Source: Clusia tigrina
Taxonomy: Eukaryota > Arthropoda > Insecta > Diptera > Clusiidae
Reading direction: 5' to 3'
NCBI GenBank assembly: GCA_920105625.2
Contig: OV050030.1
Span: 316,706,289 to 316,770,288 of the forward strand
DNA: 64,000 bases
Part shown: piece after piece, positions 49,936 through 61,815 of the stretch
How positions within the stretch are numbered: the stretch's first letter is position 1
How the letters are laid out: each line of letters begins with the position of its first letter
Notes under the pieces: model-generated
What the model saw: the letters and a program-made list of their open reading frames with translations, nothing else
Databases searched by the model: none
What the model was told of the DNA's origin: nothing
Translations under genes and position numbers: made by a program

Positions 49936-52900
49936 AGTAACGAAAAAGCGTATGCGGAGTTGGTTAACGAGAATTTGCGGCTAGGACATATGGAAAAAGT
50001 AGACACATTGGATGTCGGCAAGCTGAAGAATTTTTCGCTGCATCAACATGTGCTTCGTCCGGAGTTGCAGTTGTAAAACTAGCAATGACTTATGTCTGAA
50101 CGACGTGATGATGAAGGGGACTATCGGGCCAGATGACTGTCCATCATGCTGTGCTTTCGATGTTACGATGTTGCGTTAACTCCCGACCTGACGAAAATGG
50201 ATCGTCAGGCGGGGTGGCTTATGGAAGAAGACAACAACTATCAGGCGATTTTCTGGAGACGATCTAGTGAGGAGAAAATGGAGGCGTGCCGGCTGCAAAT
50301 GATCACATATGGAACTGAAGCAGCTACACACGCTGCTTGAAACACTTGGGTGAAGATAATGCTAAGATGTTTTCATTGGCATCGCAGAAAATGCAGTCCG
50401 AATTTTATATGGATGATTTCATTAGTGGAGCTGATACCGAAGAAGAGTTATTTGAAATCTACGCGGACGTGTCAACCTTCAGAAACTCCCCAAATTTTAC
50501 ACTACGCAAGTGGCATTCAAACAATAACAGTTTCCTGCGGCAGGTGCCAGAAGCCGAAAAAAAAGCTGCGTGTTAACGATACCGAAATCATCAAAACGCT
50601 TGGCATTATTTGTTAGTCAGCATCGGACTTGTTCAGGTATGTTTGGCCAGATATATTGTTGTATTGTCGGAAATGTCGACTTTGTTTGATTCCCTTGGAC
50701 TACTGAATCCGGTCATAGTAAAGGCGAAGATTTGCCTGCAAGACCTGTGGATTCAAAATGTAGCTTGGGATGAGTCATTACCCATGCAGCACCACAGACA
50801 ATGGACTGAGTTTCGTAACAAGTTGAAAGCGATGCAAGAGGTCAAGGTTACGAGTCATATTTTAAGCGCAAAAAACTTCGCAAGAAAAGAAATGCACGGG
50901 TTCGCTGATGCTTCATAGCGGGCCTACGGCTGCTGCCTCTACGCGCGCTCAATCGAGGATGATAATGGGGTCTTTCGTGCAATTGTGGAGTGCAAAATCA
51001 AGAGTTACACCCCTCAAAACAAAATCATTGCCCAGATTGGAGCTCATGTCAACTAACCTGCTGTCTATATTGGTGGAAAAGACACAAGCGAATTTTCGCC
51101 ATTCAACTTGATGCGCTGTATCTGTGGAGCGACTCGGAGATAGTGCTCGAGTGGCTGAGGGCGCATCCATCGACTTGTACTGTTTCGTTTCCAACAGGGT
51201 GGGCCAAGATCCAGGAGGCAACTAAATTAACAATTTGGGGACATGTTTCTTCTCGACGAAATCCCCCATATATCATTTCCAGAGGTGTGTATGTTGACGA
51301 ATTACTAAACTCTTTCTGGTTCTCAGGTCCACCATTCTTAAGGAAGTCCTGTGACCAGTGGCCAACCAATAAGGTATGCAAAAAGCCAGCTGAAGTCATT
51401 GAAAACGGCGGATTGCTGCGGAGCAAGATAACCATTTTTCGGTTGGTTAATGCTAGACGAAGCGTTAATTCGTATTGTATATTATTGCAGCACCACTACT
51501 TCGGCAGAGAGTACAGAGAGCTACAAAGAAAGGGCGAAGTGCACTCATCAAGCGAGGTGACGGGCAGTGAGTGTTTGCATCCAAAGCTGCCATTATGGTA
51601 TGTATCGCCAGAGAGATCGCTTATCGCTATTAGCTGCGTCTACCAGTTGACATCTACATAAAGTATAAATGTGTGGAGATATTCTAACGAACCCATCAAT
51701 TTTGAACAGACATTTACCTTATGTTATTGCGAAGGCTGTAAGATAACCCAGCCGACAGATGTGGCGAACTTTCATTTGCCGAAATGTTTCCTATAATTTT
51801 GAGGCGTGAACGCTGAGCAGGGAAAAATAAATGTCTATTGCTGAGGTCTCTGTTCAAAATTATTATAGAAATCAGCGCTTCTTATATATTAAAATATTAC
51901 TCTAATTTTGTATACCAGAACATAATTATTTGTGTTCAATACTTATCCTAAATCATATACGAAATATGAAAACAATTGCCGCACACATGCATTGGTCTGC
52001 AATTGCGTGTGGTCGGCATATTTTTGGGTTCAATGCATTTCTGGTCTTCGTACCAAATGCCCGCTATACATAGCGTCAGTTGATCCGCCGCTTTGCCTTG
52101 TGCCGTGTTGGCTGTGTTGTAAAGTGCTTGCATGTGCGGTACGCTTGACGTGAGGGAGTGTAGGTTGAAATGCATTGTAGTATTTTGGGTACACTACACC
52201 ATGGCGTCGATATTCTGTGAGCAGGATGCCGTTTACAGAATGCAAGCTTGCCGTATGTTGAAAAATATACTGTTTTGCTACCTGTCGACAGTAATTTCGT
52301 TCGTTGCTATGTACGATATTTGCATGAGAAACATATGCAATGTGGGCACGTAAGCTTTTATGACGATTCTGTGACAGCGATTGTGGATCGTACATGTAAG
52401 AAAAGTGGCACGATCGGTGACGACGAATTGCTTGCGGTGTTTTCCATGCCGCCCCCATTTCAAGCAACAAATTATGGGAAACTTGCCCATTGAACGAGTA
52501 AATGTGGCCAGGCCATTCACAACGAGTGGTGTAGACTTATGTGGCTCTCTTATGACTACGTACAAGCTTAGGGGAGAACACTTCACTAAAAGCTACATTG
52601 CAGTATTCATATGTTTCGCAACTAGGGCTGTTTATATGGAGGTGGTCTCTGACTTGTCGTCCAAGGGGTTTATCGCAGCAATCAAGCGGTTTTTCGCAAG
52701 CCGAGGCTTGTGCACAGTTTTTCTGCGACAACGGCACAAATTTTGTAGGTGCTCGCCGTGAGCTGAAAGAGTTCATGGAAGCCTTTCAGGAGCAGCAGTT
52801 ACAAGGCGAAATATCGCAGTTTTGTGTCATCGGCGCGCTCCCACACTTTGGGGGACTGTGGGAGGCGGGGGTAAAATCTGCCAAATACCATTTGACTCGC

Positions 52901-53305
52901 ATTTTAGGCGAGTCGTTTCTGACGCTTGAGAAACTGTTCCCTGTGGTTACAGAAATCGAGACAATACTAAACTCACGCCCAAGCAGTAATAACACCAGCC
53001 CATTTCCTGACAGGTGGGCCTCTTATTGGCATTGCGAAGTCAACCGTCGACAACGAAAATATTTCGCTTTTGAACCGCTGGATGCGACTGACGGCCACAA
53101 AACAACACTTTTGGCGGAAAGGTGCAACGCATCAGAAGGCGACTTAGTGTTGGTGTCAGAGGGCAACCTGCCGCCTAAATTGTGGCTACTCGCAATAGTG
53201 ACGAAAACCACAGCACGTCAGGTGCGCGTGATCGACATAGAGACCAGAAATGGGTACATTCGGCGTGCGATACACAAGGTTGCATCGATACCAATGCCCG
53301 GATAA
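49936..53305 (+). pseudogene. pol: BEL/Pao pol relict: RT-RNase H-integrase (U13)
   Basis: YMDD box at 50406-50417; 8-A frameshift; 6-A run keeps the HGFADAS frame (50610-50918), which then hits the TAG. Integrase C-terminal half open at 52598-53305. Confidence 0.88.
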
Positions 53306-53895
53306 AGACGGTTGATCTGTCGGGAGCTGCATCAAAGTCGCCGGCATATTGCGAATTGAAAAGCAAGTTATGAATATTTTAAGTATTTGGTTTAGAAAAA
53401 TTGCTTTTGAAGTACAAAACTTGTATGATACATTGTAAATTAAAAGTACGAAAACTTTTGGTATGCAATGTATTCTTTGCTGTATTTTACATATTATTGT
53501 AACAGTAAATCTTTTGCTAATTTTACATATTATAGTAACAGTAAGACATTTTTATTAAAAAAGCTAAGAATAAGAAGACTTGAAATTGAGAAAGCAATAA
53601 AGTCGGTCGCAACCACCTAAATACAATAAGGTTTAAAGAATTTTCTTTCTTAATAATTAGTAGTGTGATTATTATTTTTTTTTATATTTCGGGAACGCAA
53701 AAACGATTGCGTCCTAATACTAAGCATGTTTTTTGCAGAGCACAACGTAGCTTACAAATAGTAGACCACCTCATACCGCTTTTAAAAGTAATTGTTCCAG
53801 ATAAAGGAATCCCAACTTGGACGTAAAAATGCACCAACACAATAAAAAATGTCTTAACAAAACAGGAGGGAGAACATTTAATGAAAATTTAATTT
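49936..53895 (+). repeat. Unit U13 (3960 bp, subfamily A)
   Basis: Matches U16, 11,880 bp downstream, rather than its neighbours U14 and U15: histidine variant at 50343, 8-A run near 50564, AAAATATTAC in the insert near 51890 and a CTTTGCCTTG variant near 52091. Confidence 0.95.
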
Positions 53896-56800
53896 AGTAA
53901 CGAAAAAGCGTATGCGGAGTTGGTTAACGAGAATTTGCGGCTAGGACATATGGAAAAAGTAGACACATTGGATGTCGGCAAGCTGAAGAATTTTTCGCTG
54001 CATCAACATGTGCTTCGTCCGGAGTTGCAGTTGTAAAACTAGCAATGACTTATGTCTGAACGACGTGATGATGAAGGGGACTATCGGGCCAGATGACTGT
54101 CCATCATGCTGTGCTTTCGATGTTACGATGTTGCGTTAACTCCCGACCTGACGAAAATGGATCGTCAGGCGGGGTGGCTTATGGAAGAAGACAACAACTA
54201 TCAGGCGATTTTCTGGAGACGATCTAGTGAGGAGAAAATGGAGGCGTGCCGGCTGCAAATGATCACATATGGAACTGAAGCAGCTACACACGCTGCTTGA
54301 AACAGTTGGGTGAAGATAATGCTAAGATGTTTTCATTGGCATCGCAGAAAATGCAGTCCGAATTTTATATGGATGATTTCATTAGTGGAGCTGATACCGA
54401 AGAAGAGTTATTTGAAATCTACGCGGACGTGTCAACCTTCAGAAACTCCCCAAATTTTACACTACGCAAGTGGCATTCAAACAATAACAGTTTCCTGCGG
54501 CAGGTGCCAGAAGCCGAAAAAAAGCTGCGTGTTAACGATACCGAAATCATCAAAACGCTTGGCATTATTTGTTAGTCAGCATCGGACTTGTTCAGGTATG
54601 TTTGGCCAGATATATTGTTGTATTGTCGGAAATGTCGACTTTGTTTGATTCCCTTGGACTACTGAATCCGGTCATAGTAAAGGCGAAGATTTGCCTGCAA
54701 GACCTGTGGATTCAAAATGTAGCTTGGGATGAGTCATTACCCATGCAGCACCACAGACAATGGACTGAGTTTCGTAACAAGTTGAAAGCGATGCAAGAGG
54801 TCAAGGTTACGAGTCATATTTTAAGCGCAAAAAACTTCGCAAGAAAAGAAATGCACGGGTTCGCTGATGCTTCATAGCGGGCCTACGGCTGCTGCCTCTA
54901 CGCGCGCTCAATCGAGGATGATAATGGGGTCTTTCGTGCAATTGTGGAGTGCAAAATCAAGAGTTACACCCCTCAAAACAAAATCATTGCCCAGATTGGA
55001 GCTCATGTCAACTAACCTGCTGTCTATATTGGTGGAAAAGACACAAGCGAATTTTCGCCATTCAACTTGATGCGCTGTATCTGTGGAGCGACTCGGAGAT
55101 AGTGCTCGAGTGGCTGAGGGCGCATCCATCGACTTGTACTGTTTCGTTTCCAACAGGGTGGGCCAAGATCCAGGAGGCAACTAAATTAACAATTTGGGGA
55201 CATGTTTCTTCTCGACGAAATCCCCCATATATCATTTCCAGAGGTGTGTATGTTGACGAATTACTAAACTCTTTCTGGTTCTCAGGTCCACCATTCTTAA
55301 GGAAGTCCTGTGACCAGTGGCCAACCAATAAGGTATGCAAAAAGCCAGCTGAAGTCATTGAAAACGGCGGATTGCTGCGGAGCAAGATAACCATTTTTCG
55401 GTTGGTTAATGCTAGACGAAGCGTTAATTCGTATTGTATATTATTGCAGCACCACTACTTCGGCAGAGAGTACAGAGAGCTACAAAGAAAGGGCGAAGTG
55501 CACTCATCAAGCGAGGTGACGGGCAGTGAGTGTTTGCATCCAAAGCTGCCATTATGGTATGTATCGCCAGAGAGATCGCTTATCGCTATTAGCTGCGTCT
55601 ACCAGTTGACATCTACATAAAGTATAAATGTGTGGAGATATTCTAACGAACCCATCAATTTTGAACAGACATTTACCTTATGTTATTGCGAAGGCTGTAA
55701 GATAACCCAGCCGACAGATGTGGCGAACTTTCATTTGCCGAAATGTTTCCTATAATTTTGAGGCGTGAACGCTGAGCAGGGAAAAATAAATGTCTATTGC
55801 TGAGGTCTCTGTTCAAAATTATTATAGAACTCAGCGCTTCTTATATATTAAAATCTTACTCTAATTTTGTATACCAGAACATAATTATTTGTGTTCAATA
55901 CTTATCCTAAATCATATACGAAATATGAAAACAATTGCCGCACACATGCATTGGTCTGCAATTGCGTGTGGTCGGCATATTTTTGGGTTCAATGCATTTC
56001 TGGTCTTCGTACCAAATGCCCGCTATACATAGCGTCAGTTGATCCGCCGCTTTGGCTTGTGCCGTGTTGGCTGTGTTGTAAAGTGCTTGCATGTGCGGTA
56101 CGCTTGACGTGAGGGAGTGTAGGTTGAAATGCATTGTAGTATTTTGGGTACACTACACCATGGCGTCGATATTCTGTGAGCAGGATGCCGTTTACAGAAT
56201 GCAAGCTTGCCGTATGTTGAAAAATATACTGTTTTGCTACCTGTCGACAGTAATTTCGTTCGTTGCTATGTACGATATTTGCATGAGAAACATATGCAAT
56301 GTGGGCACGTAAGCTTTTATGACGATTCTGTGACAGCGATTGTGGATCGTACATGTAAGAAAAGTGGCACGATCGGTGACGACGAATTGCTTGCGGTGTT
56401 TTCCATGCCGCCCCCATTTCAAGCAACAAATTATGGGAAACTTGCCCATTGAACGAGTAAATGTGGCCAGGCCATTCACAACGAGTGGTGTAGACTTATG
56501 TGGCTCTCTTATGACTACGTACAAGCTTAGGGGAGAACACTTCACTAAAAGCTACATTGCAGTATTCATATGTTTCGCAACTAGGGCTGTTTATATGGAG
56601 GTGGTCTCTGACTTGTCGTCCAAGGGGTTTATCGCAGCACTCAAGCGGTTTTTCGCAAGCCGAGGCTTGTGCACAGTTTTTCTGCGACAACGGCACAAAT
56701 TTTGTAGGTGCTCGCCGTGAGCTGAAAGAGTTCATGGAAGCCTTTCAGGAGCAGCAGTTACAAGGCGAAATATCGCAGTTTTGTGTCATCGGCGCGCTCC

Positions 56801-57264
56801 CACACTTTGGGGGACTGTGGGAGGCGGGGGTAAAATCTGCCAAATACCATTTGACTCGCATTTTAGGCGAGTCGTTTCTGACGCTTGAGAAACTGTTCCC
56901 TGTGGTTACAGAAATCGAGACAATACTAAACTCACGCCCAAGCAGTAATAACACCAGCCCATTTCCTGACAGGTGGGCCTCTTATTGGCATTGCGAAGTC
57001 AACCGTCGACAACGAAAATATTTCGCTTTTGAACCGCTGGATGCGACTGACGGCCACAAAACAACACTTTTGGCGGAAAGGTGCAACGCATCAGAAGGCG
57101 ACTTAGTGTTGGTGTCAGAGGGCAACCTGCCGCCTAAATTGTGGCTACTCGCAATAGTGACGAAAACCACAGCACGTCAGGTGCGCGTGATCGACATAGA
57201 GACCAGAAATGGGTACATTCGGCGTGCGATACACAAGGTTGCATCGATACCAATGCCCGGATAA
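53896..57264 (+). pseudogene. pol: BEL/Pao pol relict: RT-RNase H-integrase (U14)
   Basis: YMDD box at 54366-54377; the 7-A run leaves the distal RT frame open to 54575. HGFADAS frame at 54569-54877. Integrase C-terminal half open at 56557-57264, with leucine after the first catalytic aspartate. Confidence 0.88.
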
Positions 57265-57854
57265 AGACGGTTGATCTGTCGGGAGCTGCATCAAAGTCGC
57301 CGGCATATTGCGAATTGAAAAGCAAGTTATGAATATTTTAAGTATTTGGTTTAGAAAAATTGCTTTTGAAGTACAAAACTTGTATGATACATTGTAAATT
57401 AAAAGTACGAAAACTTTTGGTATGCAATGTATTCTTTGCTGTATTTTACATATTATTGTAACAGTAAATCTTTTGCTAATTTTACATATTATAGTAACAG
57501 TAAGACATTTTTATTAAAAAAGCTAAGAATAAGAAGACTTGAAATTGAGAAAGCAATAAAGTCGGTCGCAACCACCTAAATACAATAAGGTTTAAAGAAT
57601 TTTCTTTCTTAATAATTAGTAGTGTGATTATTATTTTTTTTTATATTTCGGGAACGCAAAAACGATTGCGTCCTAATACTAAGCATGTTTTTTGCAGAGC
57701 ACAACGTAGCTTACAAATAGTAGACCACCTCATACCGCTTTTAAAAGTAATTGTTCCAGATAAAGGAATCCCAACTTGGACGTAAAAATGCACCAACACA
57801 ATAAAAAATGTCTTAACAAAACAGGAGGGAGAACATTTAATGAAAATTTAATTT
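53896..57854 (+). repeat. Unit U14 (3959 bp, subfamily A)
   Basis: Very like U15: both have the 7-A RT run and an AACTCAGCGC variant in the insert (near 55827 and 59786). Shares with U13 a lysine-for-arginine variant downstream of the integrase end (near 57294; 53335 in U13). Confidence 0.95.
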
Positions 57855-60800
57855 AGTAACGAAAAAGCGTATGCGGAGTTGGTTAACGAGAATTTGCGGC
57901 TAGGACATATGGAAAAAGTAGACACATTGGATGTCGGCAAGCTGAAGAATTTTTCGCTGCATCAACATGTGCTTCGTCCGGAGTTGCAGTTGTAAAACTA
58001 GCAATGACTTATGTCTGAACGACGTGATGATGAAGGGGACTATCGGGCCAGATGACTGTCCATCATGCTGTGCTTTCGATGTTACGATGTTGCGTTAACT
58101 CCCGACCTGACGAAAATGGATCGTCAGGCGGGGTGGCTTATGGAAGAAGACAACAACTATCAGGCGATTTTCTGGAGACGATCTAGTGAGGAGAAAATGG
58201 AGGCGTGCCGGCTGCAAATGATCACATATGGAACTGAAGCAGCTACACACGCTGCTTGAAACAGTTGGGTGAAGATAATGCTAAGATGTTTTCATTGGCA
58301 TCGCAGAAAATGCAGTCCGAATTTTATATGGATGATTTCATTAGTGGAGCTGATACCGAAGAAGAGTTATTTGAAATCTACGCGGACGTGTCAACCTTCA
58401 GAAACTCCCCAAATTTTACACTACGCAAGTGGCATTCAAACAATAACAGTTTCCTGCGGCAGGTGCCAGAAGCCGAAAAAAAGCTGCGTGTTAACGATAC
58501 CGAAATCATCAAAACGCTTGGCATTATTTGTTAGTCAGCATCGGACTTGTTCAGGTATGTTTGGCCAGATATATTGTTGTATTGTCGGAAATGTCGACTT
58601 TGTTTGATTCCCTTGGACTACTGAATCCGGTCATAGTAAAGGCGAAGATTTGCCTGCAAGACCTGTGGATTCAAAATGTAGCTTGGGATGAGTCATTACC
58701 CATGCAGCACCACAGACAATGGACTGAGTTTCGTAACAAGTTGAAAGCGATGCAAGAGGTCAAGGTTACGAGTCATATTTTAAGCGCAAAAAACTTCGCA
58801 AGAAAAGAAATGCACGGGTTCGCTGATGCTTCATAGCGGGCCTACGGCTGCTGCCTCTACGCGCGCTCAATCGAGGATGATAATGGGGTCTTTCGTGCAA
58901 TTGTGGAGTGCAAAATCAAGAGTTACACCCCTCAAAACAAAATCATTGCCCAGATTGGAGCTCATGTCAACTAACCTGCTGTCTATATTGGTGGAAAAGA
59001 CACAAGCGAATTTTCGCCATTCAACTTGATGCGCTGTATCTGTGGAGCGACTCGGAGATAGTGCTCGAGTGGCTGAGGGCGCATCCATCGACTTGTACTG
59101 TTTCGTTTCCAACAGGGTGGGCCAAGATCCAGGAGGCAACTAAATTAACAATTTGGGGACATGTTTCTTCTCGACGAAATCCCCCATATATCATTTCCAG
59201 AGGTGTGTATGTTGACGAATTACTAAACTCTTTCTGGTTCTCAGGTCCACCATTCTTAAGGAAGTCCTGTGACCAGTGGCCAACCAATAAGGTATGCAAA
59301 AAGCCAGCTGAAGTCATTGAAAACGGCGGATTGCTGCGGAGCAAGATAACCATTTTTCGGTTGGTTAATGCTAGACGAAGCGTTAATTCGTATTGTATAT
59401 TATTGCAGCACCACTACTTCGGCAGAGAGTACAGAGAGCTACAAAGAAAGGGCGAAGTGCACTCATCAAGCGAGGTGACGGGCAGTGAGTGTTTGCATCC
59501 AAAGCTGCCCTTATGGTATGTATCGCCAGAGAGATCGCTTATCGCTATTAGCTGCGTCTACCAGTTGACATCTACATAAAGTATAAATGTGTGGAGATAT
59601 TCTAACGAACCCATCAATTTTGAACAGACATTTACCTTATGTTATTGCGAAGGCTGTAAGATAACCCAGCCGACAGATGTGGCGAACTTTCATTTGCCGA
59701 AATGTTTCCTATAATTTTGAGGCGTGAACGCTGAGCAGGGAAAAATAAATGTCTATTGCTGAGGTCTCTGTTCAAAATTATTATAGAACTCAGCGCTTCT
59801 TATATATTAAAATCTTACTCTAATTTTGTATACCAGAACATAATTATTTGTGTTCAATACTTATCCTAAATCATATACGAAATATGAAAACAATTGCCGC
59901 ACACATGCATTGGTCTGCAATTGCGTGTGGTCGGCATATTTTTGGGTTCAATGCATTTCTGGTCTTCGTACCAAATGCCCGCTATACATAGCGTCAGTTG
60001 ATCCGCCGCTTTGGCTTGTGCCGTGTTGGCTGTGTTGTAAAGTGCTTGCATGTGCGGTACGCTTGACGTGAGGGAGTGTAGGTTGAAATGCATTGTAGTA
60101 TTTTGGGTACACTACACCATGGCGTCGATATTCTGTGAGCAGGATGCCGTTTACAGAATGCAAGCTTGCCGTATGTTGAAAAATATACTGTTTTGCTACC
60201 TGTCGACAGTAATTTCGTTCGTTGCTATGTACGATATTTGCATGAGAAACATATGCAATGTGGGCACGTAAGCTTTTATGACGATTCTGTGACAGCGATT
60301 GTGGATCGTACATGTAAGAAAAGTGGCACGATCGGTGACGACGAATTGCTTGCGGTGTTTTCCATGCCGCCCCCATTTCAAGCAACAAATTATGGGAAAC
60401 TTGCCCATTGAACGAGTAAATGTGGCCAGGCCATTCACAACGAGTGGTGTAGACTTCTGTGGCTCTCTTATGACTACGTACAAGCTTAGGGGAGAACACT
60501 TCACTAAAAGCTACATTGCAGTATTCATATGTTTCGCAACTAGGGCTGTTTATATGGAGGTGGTCTCTGACTTGTCGTCCAAGGGGTTTATCGCAGCACT
60601 CAAGCGGTTTTTCGCAAGCCGAGGCTTGTGCACAGTTTTTCTGCGACAACGGCACAAATTTTGTAGGTGCTCGCCGTGAGCTGAAAGAGTTCATGGAAGC
60701 CTTTCAGGAGCAGCAGTTACAAGGCGAAATATCGCAGTTTTGTGTCATCGGCGCGCTCCCACACTTTGGGGGACTGTGGGAGGCGGGGGTAAAATCTGCC

Positions 60801-61223
60801 AAATACCATTTGACTCGCATTTTAGGCGAGTCGTTTCTGACGCTTGAGAAACTGTTCCCTGTGGTTACAGAAATCGAGACAATACTAAACTCACGCCCAA
60901 GCAGTAATAACACCAGCCCATTTCCTGACAGGTGGGCCTCTTATTGGCATTGCGAAGTCAACCGTCGACAACGAAAATATTTCGCTTTTGAACCGCTGGA
61001 TGCGACTGACGGCCACAAAACAACACTTTTGGCGGAAAGGTGCAACGCATCAGAAGGCGACTTAGTGTTGGTGTCAGAGGGCAACCTGCCGCCTAAATTG
61101 TGGCTACTCGCAATAGTGACGAAAACCACAGCACGTCAGGTGCGCGTGATCGACATAGAGACCAGAAATGGGTACATTCGGCGTGCGATACACAAGGTTG
61201 CATCGATACCAATGCCCGGATAA
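57855..61223 (+). pseudogene. pol: BEL/Pao pol relict: RT-RNase H-integrase (U15)
   Basis: YMDD box at 58325-58336; 7-A run; HGFADAS frame at 58528-58836; integrase C-terminal half open at 60516-61223, with phenylalanine after the first catalytic aspartate. Confidence 0.88.
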
Positions 61224-61815
61224 AGACGGTTGATCTGTCGGGAGCTGCATCAAGGTCGCCGGCATATTGCGAATTGAAAAGCAAGTTATGAATATTTTAA
61301 GTATTTGGTTTAGAAAAATTGCTTTTGAAGTACAAAACTTGTATGATACATTGTAAATTAAAAGTACGAAAACTTTTGGTATGCAATGTATTCTTTGCTG
61401 TATTTTACATATTATTGTAACAGTAAATCTTTTGCTAATTTTACATATTATAGTAACAGTAAAAGACATTTTTATTAAAAAAGCTAAGAATAAGAAGACT
61501 TGAAATTGAGAAAGCAATAAAGTCGGTCGCAACCGCCTAAATACAATAAGGTTTAAAGAATTTTCTTTCTTAATAATTAGTAGTGTGATTATTATTTTTT
61601 TTTATATTTCGGGAACGCAAAAACGATTGCGTCCTAATACTAAGCATGTTTTTTGCAGAGCACAACGTAGCTTACAAATAGTAGACCACCTCATACCGCT
61701 TTTAAAAGTAATTGTTCCAGATGAAGGAATCCCAACTTGGACGTAAAAATGCACCAACACAATAAAAAATGTCTTAACAAAACAGGAGGGAGAACATTTA
61801 ATGAAAATTTAATTT
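57855..61815 (+). repeat. Unit U15 (3961 bp, subfamily A)
   Basis: RT/RNase H half as in U14. In the integrase it returns to phenylalanine after the first catalytic aspartate and has the common arginine state near 61253. One substitution in the insert region near 59510 is private. Confidence 0.95.
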
